This document shows positions 27,177-34,835 of a DNA stretch of 64,000 nucleotides, piece after piece. Numbering within the stretch: position 1 is the first letter of the stretch; each line of letters starts with the position of its first letter. The notes beneath the pieces were generated by a model. That model saw only the letters and a list, made by a program, of their open reading frames with translations, ran no database searches and was not told the DNA's origin. The stretch lies in assembly GCA_040753795.1 (NCBI GenBank), contig JBFMDX010000005.1, positions 1 through 64,000 on the forward strand. The letters run 5' to 3'. Position numbers and translations under genes: made by a program. Source of the DNA: Thermodesulfobacteriota bacterium (GTDB lineage: Bacteria > Desulfobacterota > Desulfobacteria > Desulfobacterales > Desulfosudaceae).

Positions 27177-28100
27177 CTATCTTTTTATCGGTCCCGGCAG
27201 AATGAACTCATACCGCCGCCGGAAAATCCGGGTGACCATAAACCGGTCTATCCGGCGAAGGACCAGAAACAGGTCCCAGATCCGTCGATCCTGATGGTAG
27301 TATGCGGCCACGTCTTTTTCCGTCAACGGACGGATGGCTTCCGGCAGCGATTCGTTCATAAGGGATATGGCCGCGGGAATCAGATCGGGCCGCTGTTCCT
27401 TAAACAGGTTGGCCACCAGGTCAATCAGGTTCTGGCGGTGATCAAAATAGCGATCCAGTACGCCGTCAGCCAGAAACAACTTTGTCAGCCGGCGGACAAG
27501 AAAAGGAACGGAACGGAGCAGAAGCGCCGTATCCAGCTGCTGCCGCCCCTGCCGGCGAATAAATGGCGTGGAGGTATCGATAAAACAGATCCGGCCGGTA
27601 TCGATGTCACCGTCGATGGCCCAATTGGACAACTGGCCGTCCACGGCGATTTCCAGATGAGGACGGACGGTTTGGTTAAACTTCCGGATCAGTTCCTGCT
27701 GGGCGATAATCCGCCGCAGCAGATCGCCGATACGGTCGGCCGGCAGTGTGTTGATCAGACGATGGCAGAAACAGTCTGACGGCAGGGTCCGCTGAGCGAT
27801 GTACAGAACGACCGGCCGCCGCGGCACCGCCACCACGGCCGTGTCGCTGTCCGGAATATCAAGACCGGCCTGACGTAACAGCCGGCAATACTCATCATGC
27901 AGTTCCGCGTATGCCTGCGCCGCCTGCCGGGAAGAAAAAAGAGGCATGCGCTTGTAAGCGGTGCCGGTATCGCCGTTGATGTGAAAAATAGCCGAGATCT
28001 CACCGTATCCGATCATCACGGCCGGGACGGTTGATCGCTCTATCCGTTGCGGATCCAGACCGGCCTCGAAGCGCGTAAGCAGGTCCTGATCAAGCCTCAT
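27177..28100 (-). CDS. Unknown protein with protein-kinase-like (APH-like) pattern, possibly DUF6206
   Basis: The gene encodes 307 residues without signal or membrane segments. I do not recognise the family firmly; DUF6206 is a tentative name. The layout recalls the aminoglycoside-phosphotransferase/kinase fold: a Lys in AYKRM near 50, a hinge-like VVLYIAQRTLP, an Asp-x4-Asn stretch in VDGQLSNWAID and an Asp in ICFIDTSTPF that would match the metal-binding Asp. The C-terminal third is helical and basic. It overlaps the class-III aminotransferase gene by 11 bases, so the two act together, perhaps on one small-molecule substrate (inference). Confidence 0.6.
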   Translation of the reverse strand: MRLDQDLLTRFEAGLDPQRIERSTVPAVMIGYGEISAIFHINGDTGTAYKRMPLFSSRQAAQAYAELHDEYCRLLRQAGLDIPDSDTAVVAVPRRPVVLYIAQRTLPSDCFCHRLINTLPADRIGDLLRRIIAQQELIRKFNQTVRPHLEIAVDGQLSNWAIDGDIDTGRICFIDTSTPFIRRQGRQQLDTALLLRSVPFLVRRLTKLFLADGVLDRYFDHRQNLIDLVANLFKEQRPDLIPAAISLMNESLPEAIRPLTEKDVAAYYHQDRRIWDLFLVLRRIDRFMVTRIFRRRYEFILPGPIKR

Positions 28101-29385
28101 GGGATCCCCCGGCCGGACCGAAGAAATCCCGCAACTCCCCGGTCAGCTTCAGGGCCCGGTCCAGTCCTTCCATGATCTCATCGGCCTGGTCGACGGTGAT
28201 AATCAGCGGCGGGAGAAACTGGACAACCGACTTGCGATTATTAGCGTAAACCATGAACAATCCGTTGTCAAAGGCGGCTTTGCACATCAGCTGGCCGCAA
28301 AATTCGTCCGCCATCTCCAGGCCCATGAAAAGGCCCAGTTGACGCAGGCCCCGGAGAACTTCATAACGGCCGGCCAGTTTTTCAATGCCGGTCCGGAAAT
28401 ATTCCGACAGCCGGTTGACGTGATCCAGAAAATCCGGGGCCGATGATAATTCCAGCACTTTGAGCGCTACCCGGCAGCCCAGTTCGGAGCCGCCGCCGGT
28501 GGAAACATGGATATGGGGATCGGCGTGAAATACCGATTCCAGGGGTTTCCGCAACACCGTGGCGGTAATGGGATAAATGCCGCCGGACATGCCTTTGGCC
28601 AGGACCACCATGTCCGGCAGAACGTCGAAGTGTTCAAATCCCCACAATTTGCCGGTCCGTCCGAAACCGGTCTGCACCTCGTCCATGATCAGCAGGGCGC
28701 CGCGTTCATGGCAGATGCGCCCAACGGCGGAAAAATAATCCGTAGAAGGGACGGGTATTCCCAGGGTGGCCGGAACGGTTTCCAGAATCACCGCCGCCGT
28801 TTCCACGTCAACGGCCGCTTCCATGGCGTTGATGTCGTTAAAGGGGACTTGCCGGAAACCGGGACAGGACGGGCCGAAAGGCTCCCGGTACTTGCGGTCT
28901 CCGGCCGCCAGGGCCAGGCCCGTATGGCCGTGGTAACCGCCCAGGGCGGAGATGATACCGGCCCGGCCCGTAAAAGCCCGGGCGACCTTGATGGACAGGT
29001 CCACGGCTTCCCCGCCGCTGACGCCGAAGACGACGTAATCCAGGTCTCCGGGCATCAACTCGGCCAGACGTCTTCCCAGATCCGCCCTGGCTTTGCTGAT
29101 CAGATGGCCGTTGCCCATATCCAGGTCCCGCAAGGCCAGCTCCAGCTCCCGGATGATTTGAGGATGGCGGTGCCCCAGGTTGTAAACACCGCCGTTGCAA
29201 TGCAGGTTCCAGTACCGCTTCTTTCCGTCCAGATCCCAGAAAAAAGGGCCTTCCCGCCGGCCCATGACGACATCCATTTCCAGCTGCTGCCAGAAACATG
29301 CCTTGGCGGAGGAAACATGACGGCTGAAATCAACGATGGCCTGTTGTTTCAACGCTTCAAGAGAGCGTGAGTCCGGAGACGGCAT
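28090..29385 (-). CDS. Class-III PLP-dependent aminotransferase
   Basis: The gene encodes 431 residues of the omega-aminotransferase group (acetylornithine, GABA, diaminobutyrate, glutamate-semialdehyde relatives). Seen are the GxxE-type VFGVSGGEAVDLSIKVARA, the substrate-site SALGGYHGHTGLAL, the cofactor Asp in LLIMDEVQTGFGRTGKLW and the Schiff-base Lys in VLAKGMSGGIYP. The start at 29385 follows AGGAAA. The amino donor cannot be inferred. Pairing with a kinase-like protein rather than with amino-acid biosynthesis genes suggests a specialised pathway. Confidence 0.88.
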   Translation of the reverse strand: MPSPDSRSLEALKQQAIVDFSRHVSSAKACFWQQLEMDVVMGRREGPFFWDLDGKKRYWNLHCNGGVYNLGHRHPQIIRELELALRDLDMGNGHLISKARADLGRRLAELMPGDLDYVVFGVSGGEAVDLSIKVARAFTGRAGIISALGGYHGHTGLALAAGDRKYREPFGPSCPGFRQVPFNDINAMEAAVDVETAAVILETVPATLGIPVPSTDYFSAVGRICHERGALLIMDEVQTGFGRTGKLWGFEHFDVLPDMVVLAKGMSGGIYPITATVLRKPLESVFHADPHIHVSTGGGSELGCRVALKVLELSSAPDFLDHVNRLSEYFRTGIEKLAGRYEVLRGLRQLGLFMGLEMADEFCGQLMCKAAFDNGLFMVYANNRKSVVQFLPPLIITVDQADEIMEGLDRALKLTGELRDFFGPAGGSHEA

Positions 29386-29406
29386 GGCGGGTACTTTCCT
29401 GTTCGA

Positions 29407-29841
29407 TCATTCAATGTTTTCCATGCTCTCCTGGTCCGACTGGAAAATCTTCCACTGTCCCTGGTCTTTTTTCAGGGTATGGACCATCGTCGATCGGTTA
29501 CTCCGGTAATTTTCAGGCCCTGCAATCCGCCTGGCTTCCTGTGTGGTGCGAACCCTGGCCGTGTCGCCGGAAACATCGAGCACCTTGATATCGATGAGTT
29601 TGTGCTGCAGGTCATAAATCTGAAAAATCTGGGGGCAAATCGCTTTCATTCTGGCATAGCCCTGGCTATCCGGGTGCAGGGTAGACATGTATTTTTCAAC
29701 ATTCTCCTCCTGAAGCGCCGTCACGTTGTTTTCGATAACGGCCTTTAGAGTCGCCTCTTCGTTTTTACCGTTACCGGTACAGCCCGTTATGGCGATGACC
29801 GCCATCAGCGCGACTGCGGCCAACATACTGAATCGGACCAT
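29407..29841 (-). CDS. Small lipoprotein, NTF2-like pattern
   Basis: The gene encodes 144 residues from the ATG at 29841, which follows AAGGAGG by seven bases; the frame stays open upstream without a better start. The signal ends in AITGC. The mature part (AVIENNVTALQEENVEKYMSTLHP...WKIFQSDQ) has the helix-then-sheet rhythm of NTF2/SnoaL-like folds, used to bind ligands. Function is unknown. It lies between the GGDEF gene and the aminotransferase with gaps of about 20-30 bases. Confidence 0.75.
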   Translation of the reverse strand: MVRFSMLAAVALMAVIAITGCTGNGKNEEATLKAVIENNVTALQEENVEKYMSTLHPDSQGYARMKAICPQIFQIYDLQHKLIDIKVLDVSGDTARVRTTQEARRIAGPENYRSNRSTMVHTLKKDQGQWKIFQSDQESMENIE

Positions 29842-29870
29842 GATAACGCCTCCTTCTTGCTGCCACATAT

Positions 29871-30998
29871 TTATTCGATCATTTCCGCCAGAACCGTGGT
29901 GCAGACCTGGTTCCTCCCCCGGGCCTTTCCCAGGTAAAGCGCCTTGTCGGCGATATCCAGGGCATCGAGGGTGGCACTGGCGTCATCCGGTATGCCGGCC
30001 ACACCGACCGTAACGGTCAGGGTGCAGGGACCGAGATGGGGCGCGTCTTCGTTAAAATCAATTGCTTCCACTGCCTTACGAAGCTTCTCACCGACGATGG
30101 CGGCCTTCTCTTTGGGGGTTTCCGGAAGCAGCACCAGGAACTCCTCCCCGCCGTAACGGGCCACCACATCCACCTGCCGCAGGGAACACTCAAGAATCTG
30201 GGACACGTGCTTGAGTACCCGGTCTCCTCTCAAGTGACCGTAATTATCATTATACTCCTTGAAATGGTCGATATCGATCATCAGCAGGGAAATAAACCGG
30301 CCATACCGGCGGGAGCGGTAAATCTCCCGTTCAAAGCGCTCGAAGAAATACCGGCGGTTAAACAGTCCGGTCAGTTCGTCCCGCCGGATCAGCTCCTGGG
30401 TCTGCTGGAACGTCATGGCGTTATTGATCGCTATGGCGACATGTTCGGCCACGGCCGCAAAGAGCCGCAAGTCAGTCTGTGAAAAACCATTCACTATCGG
30501 CTTGTGCACATTCAGAACACCCATGATGGCGCCGTTGACGTTCTTCAGGGGGAGCCCCAGATAACTGCCCTGATGAATACCGGAATTAGGAAAATAGAAA
30601 AAGTCCTTCTCGGCGCTGATATCGTCGATCACCAGCGGCTGCCCGCTGGACACCACTCGTCCGGAAACGCCTTCCGTTACCTTGACCTCCCCGCGGTTCA
30701 GGATGTCTTCCGGCATACCGTGACTGGCCCGAATCTGAAGTTTCTGAAGTTCCTTATCCAGAAGCATCAGACAGTACTGATCCACGTTCAGGGATTCTCC
30801 GATCAAACCGACGACCAGCTCAAACAGATCGGAAACCTGCAGGGAAGCGCTCAACGTCCGGCTGACATTATAAAGGGTATATAGCTCCAGAACCCGTTCG
30901 TTGAGGCAGTTATTGGCTTTCAGCAGCGCCAGATACTGCGCCTTCAATTCATCAATATTGTCCGGAAGGAACAAGCCTCCGGATTCCATATCGCTCAT
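29871..30998 (-). CDS. GAF-domain diguanylate cyclase (GGDEF)
   Basis: The gene encodes 375 residues from the ATG at 30998, chosen because GGAGGAGGGG precedes it. A short coiled coil (residues about 10-40) leads into a GAF domain (about 45-190), then a GGDEF domain. The active site reads RYGGEEFLVLLP, so it should make cyclic di-GMP from two GTP. RQVD stands five residues before GGEEF, the intact product-inhibition I-site. The metal and substrate motif DIDHFKEYND is present. There is no membrane segment or EAL domain. The GAF ligand is unknown. Confidence 0.9.
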   Translation of the reverse strand: MSDMESGGLFLPDNIDELKAQYLALLKANNCLNERVLELYTLYNVSRTLSASLQVSDLFELVVGLIGESLNVDQYCLMLLDKELQKLQIRASHGMPEDILNRGEVKVTEGVSGRVVSSGQPLVIDDISAEKDFFYFPNSGIHQGSYLGLPLKNVNGAIMGVLNVHKPIVNGFSQTDLRLFAAVAEHVAIAINNAMTFQQTQELIRRDELTGLFNRRYFFERFEREIYRSRRYGRFISLLMIDIDHFKEYNDNYGHLRGDRVLKHVSQILECSLRQVDVVARYGGEEFLVLLPETPKEKAAIVGEKLRKAVEAIDFNEDAPHLGPCTLTVTVGVAGIPDDASATLDALDIADKALYLGKARGRNQVCTTVLAEMIE

Positions 30999-31074
30999 TG
31001 GTTCCCCTCCTCCATAATCCACGGGATCACGGTTCTGTTGCCTGACGCTTTTTCCCTTTAGATGATTTTTGCAA

Positions 31075-31103
31075 CTTCTATTATTAAAACAACGGTATGT
31101 CAA
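31075..31103 (-). promoter_or_regulatory. Candidate promoter of the GGDEF gene
   Basis: On the minus strand a perfect TTGACA (31103-31098) is followed after 17 bases by TAGAAG, a weak -10. An 18-base palindrome at 31105-31122 abuts the -35 box upstream, where an activator could bind. Confidence 0.4.
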
Positions 31104-31104
31104 G

Positions 31105-31122
31105 AAAATCCTTAAGGATTTT
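31105..31122. promoter_or_regulatory. Perfect 18-base palindrome between radical SAM and GGDEF genes
   Basis: AAAATCCTTAAGGATTTT is fully self-complementary. It is placed after the end of the B12-type radical SAM gene and directly upstream of the -35 box of the GGDEF gene. It could be a protein-binding site or a weak bidirectional terminator, since its ends are A/T runs. Confidence 0.45.
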
Positions 31123-31165
31123 TCTGTTTCCAGACATTTTATGGCAGGTGTAAGCCGCTATCCGG

Positions 31166-32758
31166 TTACCCGCCGGCGGAGGAATGATCACGGATCATGC
31201 ATTCGATCCGCTTTACGGCCTTGCCCCGGAACTGCTTGACATACCTGCTCAATCCGACTCGCAGATAGGCCGGGAGCAGACGGGCGGCCCGGGCGGCATC
31301 TCCGCCGCAACTCTTTCGAATCAGCCGGAAGGAAGCGACCGGCTCCAGTAAAAGCGCCGATGCCATTCCGGCCGACCCCAGCAGAAAACGGAACCGCGGG
31401 CTGAACCTGTTTTTCTTATAAAGATCTGTCAGGTGTCTGATCAGCCCGGGGGGGAGGTAACCGGACATCCGGATCAGTCGGTTTAAATCGGTTTTGGCGT
31501 AGTCGTGATAATTTTTGACCAGGTAGTCTTCACGCCCGGCGCTGTTTTCCTCAGCCATCTTCCGGTACAGACCGGTCCCGGGATAAAGGGCCAGAGAAAA
31601 AAGTTGAACAAAATAAGGCCTGGAGATGGCGGTCAGCGCCCGGATCGTTTCCAGCCGGTCATCATCCGTTTCCAGGGGGTTGTCCAGGATCACATCATAA
31701 TAGGCGGCCACGTCCGCTTTATGGATGAGCGTCGCCGCCCGCAAAAAATCTTCGACCAGCGATCGGCGCTGGTAAATATCCGTCAGGACCCGGTCGCTGC
31801 CGCTCTGAAGCCCCATGGAAATCCATGACAGCCCGGCATGTTTGAGTCGTCGCAAGCGGCTTTCGGTAACAAAAGAGGGAATGCAGCGGACAATGAACGG
31901 TCGGCGGACGCGATTCCGGTAGGTGCCGCAGAACTGCTCCAGATACTCATCCGAACAGGCCAGAAAGCAGTCGTCCTGAAAATTAATATAGGCGATGTCC
32001 GGACGAACGGCCAGAGCGCTTTCCAGCTCGGCGATAATGTTATTGACGCTTCTGCGCCGAATCGCTTTCGTGCCGTAAAGCCGGGAGACGAAGTCATTGC
32101 AGCAGTAAGAACAGGCAAATGGACAACCCCTGCTGCCCATGATACTGTAGACAATGCCCTGCCAGCGGGCATATTTCCGGAAAAGGAGTTGATCAAGCGG
32201 CAGGAGCCGGCCGTTATGAGCGATCAGGTCGTCGCCGGGCAGAAAATTCGCGAACGGGAGCCGGTCAATATCCTCGGTCAGAGGAGCCGGCCCTGTCCGG
32301 ATAACGTTTCCACCCTCTTTCCGCCACAGACCGGGAATGGCATCCGTGTTTTCCCCGGCGAAAACCGCGGCCGCGAACGCGACCATGGCCTTCTCCCCCT
32401 CGCCGACACAGACAAAGTCCGCTGACTCCAGGCACATTTCCGGCGCGATGGTGGGATGGACGCCTCCCCACACCACCGGAATTCCGGGGGCCGCCTTCCG
32501 GATGCGAGCGCTCAGGGCCGCGGCACTGTAATACTCATGGGACATGAGGCTGATCCCGACAAACCCGGGAGCGGTTTGCCGGATCAGATCGGCGGTCTTT
32601 TCCATCAGGGCGTCATCGTCGGGCCGGAGCCCCGGCAGATAGAGGATGACCGTCTTGAAACCCGCCTGACGCAGTAAAGCTTGAAGGCTTTTCAGTCCGA
32701 TGGTATCCAGATCGACCTGCGGAGAAATCAGCAGTATATCCGGGGATTTTTCTCCCAT
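31166..32758 (-). CDS. B12-binding-domain radical SAM protein
   Basis: The gene encodes 530 residues. Residues 1-145 resemble a cobalamin-binding domain (ILLISPQVDLDTIGLKSLQALL, VWGGVHPTIAPE), although the DxHxxG motif is not evident. The radical SAM core begins with the 4Fe-4S motif CPFACSYC and continues with INFQDDCFLA and SMGLQSGSDRVL. This class (BchE/P-methylase type) performs methylations and rearrangements; the substrate is not predictable. The C-terminal 120 residues are helical and basic. It follows the phosphoesterase gene by nine bases at the end of a thymidylate synthase operon. Confidence 0.85.
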   Translation of the reverse strand: MGEKSPDILLISPQVDLDTIGLKSLQALLRQAGFKTVILYLPGLRPDDDALMEKTADLIRQTAPGFVGISLMSHEYYSAAALSARIRKAAPGIPVVWGGVHPTIAPEMCLESADFVCVGEGEKAMVAFAAAVFAGENTDAIPGLWRKEGGNVIRTGPAPLTEDIDRLPFANFLPGDDLIAHNGRLLPLDQLLFRKYARWQGIVYSIMGSRGCPFACSYCCNDFVSRLYGTKAIRRRSVNNIIAELESALAVRPDIAYINFQDDCFLACSDEYLEQFCGTYRNRVRRPFIVRCIPSFVTESRLRRLKHAGLSWISMGLQSGSDRVLTDIYQRRSLVEDFLRAATLIHKADVAAYYDVILDNPLETDDDRLETIRALTAISRPYFVQLFSLALYPGTGLYRKMAEENSAGREDYLVKNYHDYAKTDLNRLIRMSGYLPPGLIRHLTDLYKKNRFSPRFRFLLGSAGMASALLLEPVASFRLIRKSCGGDAARAARLLPAYLRVGLSRYVKQFRGKAVKRIECMIRDHSSAGG

Positions 32759-32767
32759 CTTTTTTCT

Positions 32768-33412
32768 TCAGACTCCCAGCATGGTCGCCTCTGGCGGGTC
32801 GCCGTTCCGGAACTCAATCAGCGCGCCCGCTCCCTGCCTGGCCAGGCTGCAGTTGACCACCAGTGTCCGACCCAGAAAGACGGTTCCGGCATGTTCATGG
32901 ATATGTCCGCAAATGACCACGCACGGCTGACAGGTCAGCGTCAGCGCCCGCAACGCGCTGGATCCGGAATGAAAACGGCCCATCACCCTGTCCACCGTAC
33001 CGCGGGGAGGAGGATGGGTCACCAGAACGGAAACGTCGTTGAAAAAATCGTTCAGCCGGGACAGCAGCCGGTTTTCACGCAAACACAGCCGGGAGGAGAA
33101 AGGCAGCAGAAACGTTCCGCTGATACCGGCAAAGCATAGTCCCTGGATGCGAACTTTATTTAAATGAAGATGAGTGATCAGCGGATCCGCCAGGAGCATC
33201 CGGTCCGTCCGTCTCCGGTCGCTGTTGCCGCGGACATAAAAAACCGGCGCCGGCATGGATTTCAAGAGGTCGTGAACATGCGGATGGGAATTGAGGCCGG
33301 CAATGTCCCCGGCCATGACGATCAGGTCCGCTCCCGTTTCAACGGCCTTTTTCCGGATCAGCGCAAACCGATCCTTGCGGCCGTGAATATCGGCCACAGC
33401 ATATATTCTCAC
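32768..33412 (-). CDS. Calcineurin-like metallophosphoesterase
   Basis: The gene encodes 214 residues starting at a GTG (33412). All phosphoesterase metal-ligand motifs are present: DIHGRKD, GDIAGL, RGNSD, VTHPPP and CGHIHEHAGT. This is the compact YfcE/Icc-like form that hydrolyses phosphodiesters or phosphomonoesters with two metal ions. It sits between a small unknown gene and the radical SAM gene with short gaps, so co-transcription is likely. Confidence 0.85.
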   Translation of the reverse strand: MRIYAVADIHGRKDRFALIRKKAVETGADLIVMAGDIAGLNSHPHVHDLLKSMPAPVFYVRGNSDRRRTDRMLLADPLITHLHLNKVRIQGLCFAGISGTFLLPFSSRLCLRENRLLSRLNDFFNDVSVLVTHPPPRGTVDRVMGRFHSGSSALRALTLTCQPCVVICGHIHEHAGTVFLGRTLVVNCSLARQGAGALIEFRNGDPPEATMLGV

Positions 33413-33448
33413 CCGTCATCCGTCCTGGAAAAGACCGGGGCGCAGGTA

Positions 33449-33820
33449 TCACGCCCCCTCATTGTCAAGTATAACTAAAGCCTCTTCAATGGTATTGACG
33501 TTCCGGGCGTGATAACCGACATTCATGGACGTTTTGTCAAACTGCAGATGTCCCCACGTCCCGAATTTTCTGACCACACGTACAACCCGGGCCAGTCCGG
33601 CCTTGATGAGAAACTCCTGGGCCTGACGGATGAGCGCCTCCTTTCCGACATCCACCAGTTCATAATCTCTCAAGTCATTTAAGCAACTGAAGCCCGGTTT
33701 TAAATCCCGGCAGGCGTTTTTAATTTTCTCCACCACCTCCAGGATCTCGTCGGTGTTCTCCAGTTTCCCCAGCGTCAGAAGAAGCCTGTTTTTCTCTTTA
33801 TCGACAGTAACCCGGTGCAT
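33449..33820 (-). CDS. Small conserved-looking protein, STAS/SpoIIAA-like pattern
   Basis: The gene encodes 123 residues from the ATG at 33820 preceded by GGGAGGGG; longer in-frame forms lack a start signal and run through the thymidylate synthase gene. The alternating beta and helix pattern (RLLLTLGKLENTDEILEVVEKIKNACRDL) resembles STAS/SpoIIAA folds, but no family was recognised with confidence. It follows thyA by 38 bases. Confidence 0.65.
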   Translation of the reverse strand: MHRVTVDKEKNRLLLTLGKLENTDEILEVVEKIKNACRDLKPGFSCLNDLRDYELVDVGKEALIRQAQEFLIKAGLARVVRVVRKFGTWGHLQFDKTSMNVGYHARNVNTIEEALVILDNEGA

Positions 33821-33858
33821 ATCCCCTCCCGGCCGGCGCTCTGATTTTATGGCCCGGT

Positions 33859-34650
33859 TTACACCTTCAAACACCTCAGCCGTGCCAGATCTTCCGCATA
33901 CCCGTAAAGATGAAGCCCCTTGCTCTCCACGATCATTTCCCCGTCCTCCACGCCGATCTGCCCCGCCATATACTCTTTCAGGTTCTGAATACCGGCCAGA
34001 TTGGCGGGCATCCCGCTCCACAGGTCCCAGGAGCGGAAATAAACGAAGAAAATCAGCCGGCCGTCCTGAATCCGCGTATCGATGGAACGCAGACAGGGCG
34101 GGTCGAGGAGCATCAGGTCGGTGGGTTCGGCGACCTGCAGTACCATTTGATTATTCCGGTGGCCGAACTTCCGATAGGTGTCGATTACCCATTCGATCTG
34201 GTTGATATACAGGCGGCCGCCATCCTCAAAAACAACCCTGCCGTCCGGCTCCCGGCTGTCGACGATATCCGGATCTTTTTGCCGCCACCATTCCAGCTTA
34301 TCGCCGAAAAGGGGGGCCCGGGTCAATCGTTCGCCATAAGTATAGGACTCGCCCGGTTCCTTTCGCGGGGTCATCAGATACTCGATGTAGGCCCGGTCGT
34401 ACCCCTGCCCGCCATATACATACCCTTCCTCTACCGGGTTGGGTATGCCGCAGGAGGGGGGAATATCCGGCAGTAGCGGCCGGGTGCCGGGAAAACTGAC
34501 CAGACCGGTGAAATAATCATATTCCAGGCGTGTCTGACCGGCGAAGGAGCCCCGGTCGATGGTGAATCGGTGACCGTTGTCAAGAATATCATACACAGCC
34601 TGAAACCAGAGATCCGGTAAATCTCTGGCCTTTATCCCATGAATACGCAT
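33859..34650 (-). CDS. Thymidylate synthase, methanogen-type
   Basis: The gene encodes 263 residues from the ATG at 34650 (GGGAGG upstream). The signature part of thymidylate synthase is clear: the nucleophile Cys in LLDPPCLRSID, RSWD for the RSxD phosphate-binding motif, GMPANLAGI for the GxPxN motif, and HLYGY near the C-terminus. The Pro-Cys-Leu form and short length match the archaeal/methanogen branch rather than E. coli ThyA, which has Pro-Cys-His. It would methylate dUMP using methylene-folate. Seeing it in a bacterium suggests old lateral transfer or a lineage-specific variant; ThyX may or may not occur elsewhere in the genome. Confidence 0.75.
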   Translation of the reverse strand: MRIHGIKARDLPDLWFQAVYDILDNGHRFTIDRGSFAGQTRLEYDYFTGLVSFPGTRPLLPDIPPSCGIPNPVEEGYVYGGQGYDRAYIEYLMTPRKEPGESYTYGERLTRAPLFGDKLEWWRQKDPDIVDSREPDGRVVFEDGGRLYINQIEWVIDTYRKFGHRNNQMVLQVAEPTDLMLLDPPCLRSIDTRIQDGRLIFFVYFRSWDLWSGMPANLAGIQNLKEYMAGQIGVEDGEMIVESKGLHLYGYAEDLARLRCLKV

Positions 34651-34697
34651 TCCGCCTCCCGCCTGCAATCGGTTCATGAATTTAAAAATTTGTTCGA

Positions 34698-34726
34698 TAT
34701 ATAACCGAAACACCGTTTACAGTCAA
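34698..34726 (-). promoter_or_regulatory. Predicted promoter of the thymidylate synthase operon
   Basis: On the minus strand TTGACT (34726-34721) and TATATA (34703-34698) are 17 bases apart, about 45 bases upstream of the start codon. It is divergent from the PilB-like gene promoter. Confidence 0.65.
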
Positions 34727-34769
34727 GTCAATCAAAACGGCCAAAAAATATCAAAAAAGCTTTTTTTTA

Positions 34770-34799
34770 TTGCCTGTTACATTACAAAAAGATTATATT
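34770..34799 (+). promoter_or_regulatory. Predicted promoter of the PilB/GspE-like ATPase gene
   Basis: TTGCCT (34770-34775) and TATATT (34794-34799) are separated by 18 bases in an AT-rich gap, ending 36 bases before the start codon. Confidence 0.5.
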
Positions 34800-34835
34800 A
34801 ACTTTTCCTAATAATCAATCAAACGGGGATCTCTT

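Noticed and set aside
33820-34021. N-terminal extension of the small STAS-like protein
   Set aside because: The extra 67 codons run over the thyA 3' end, are Arg/Gly-rich without structure, and the ATG at 33820 has a strong ribosome site.
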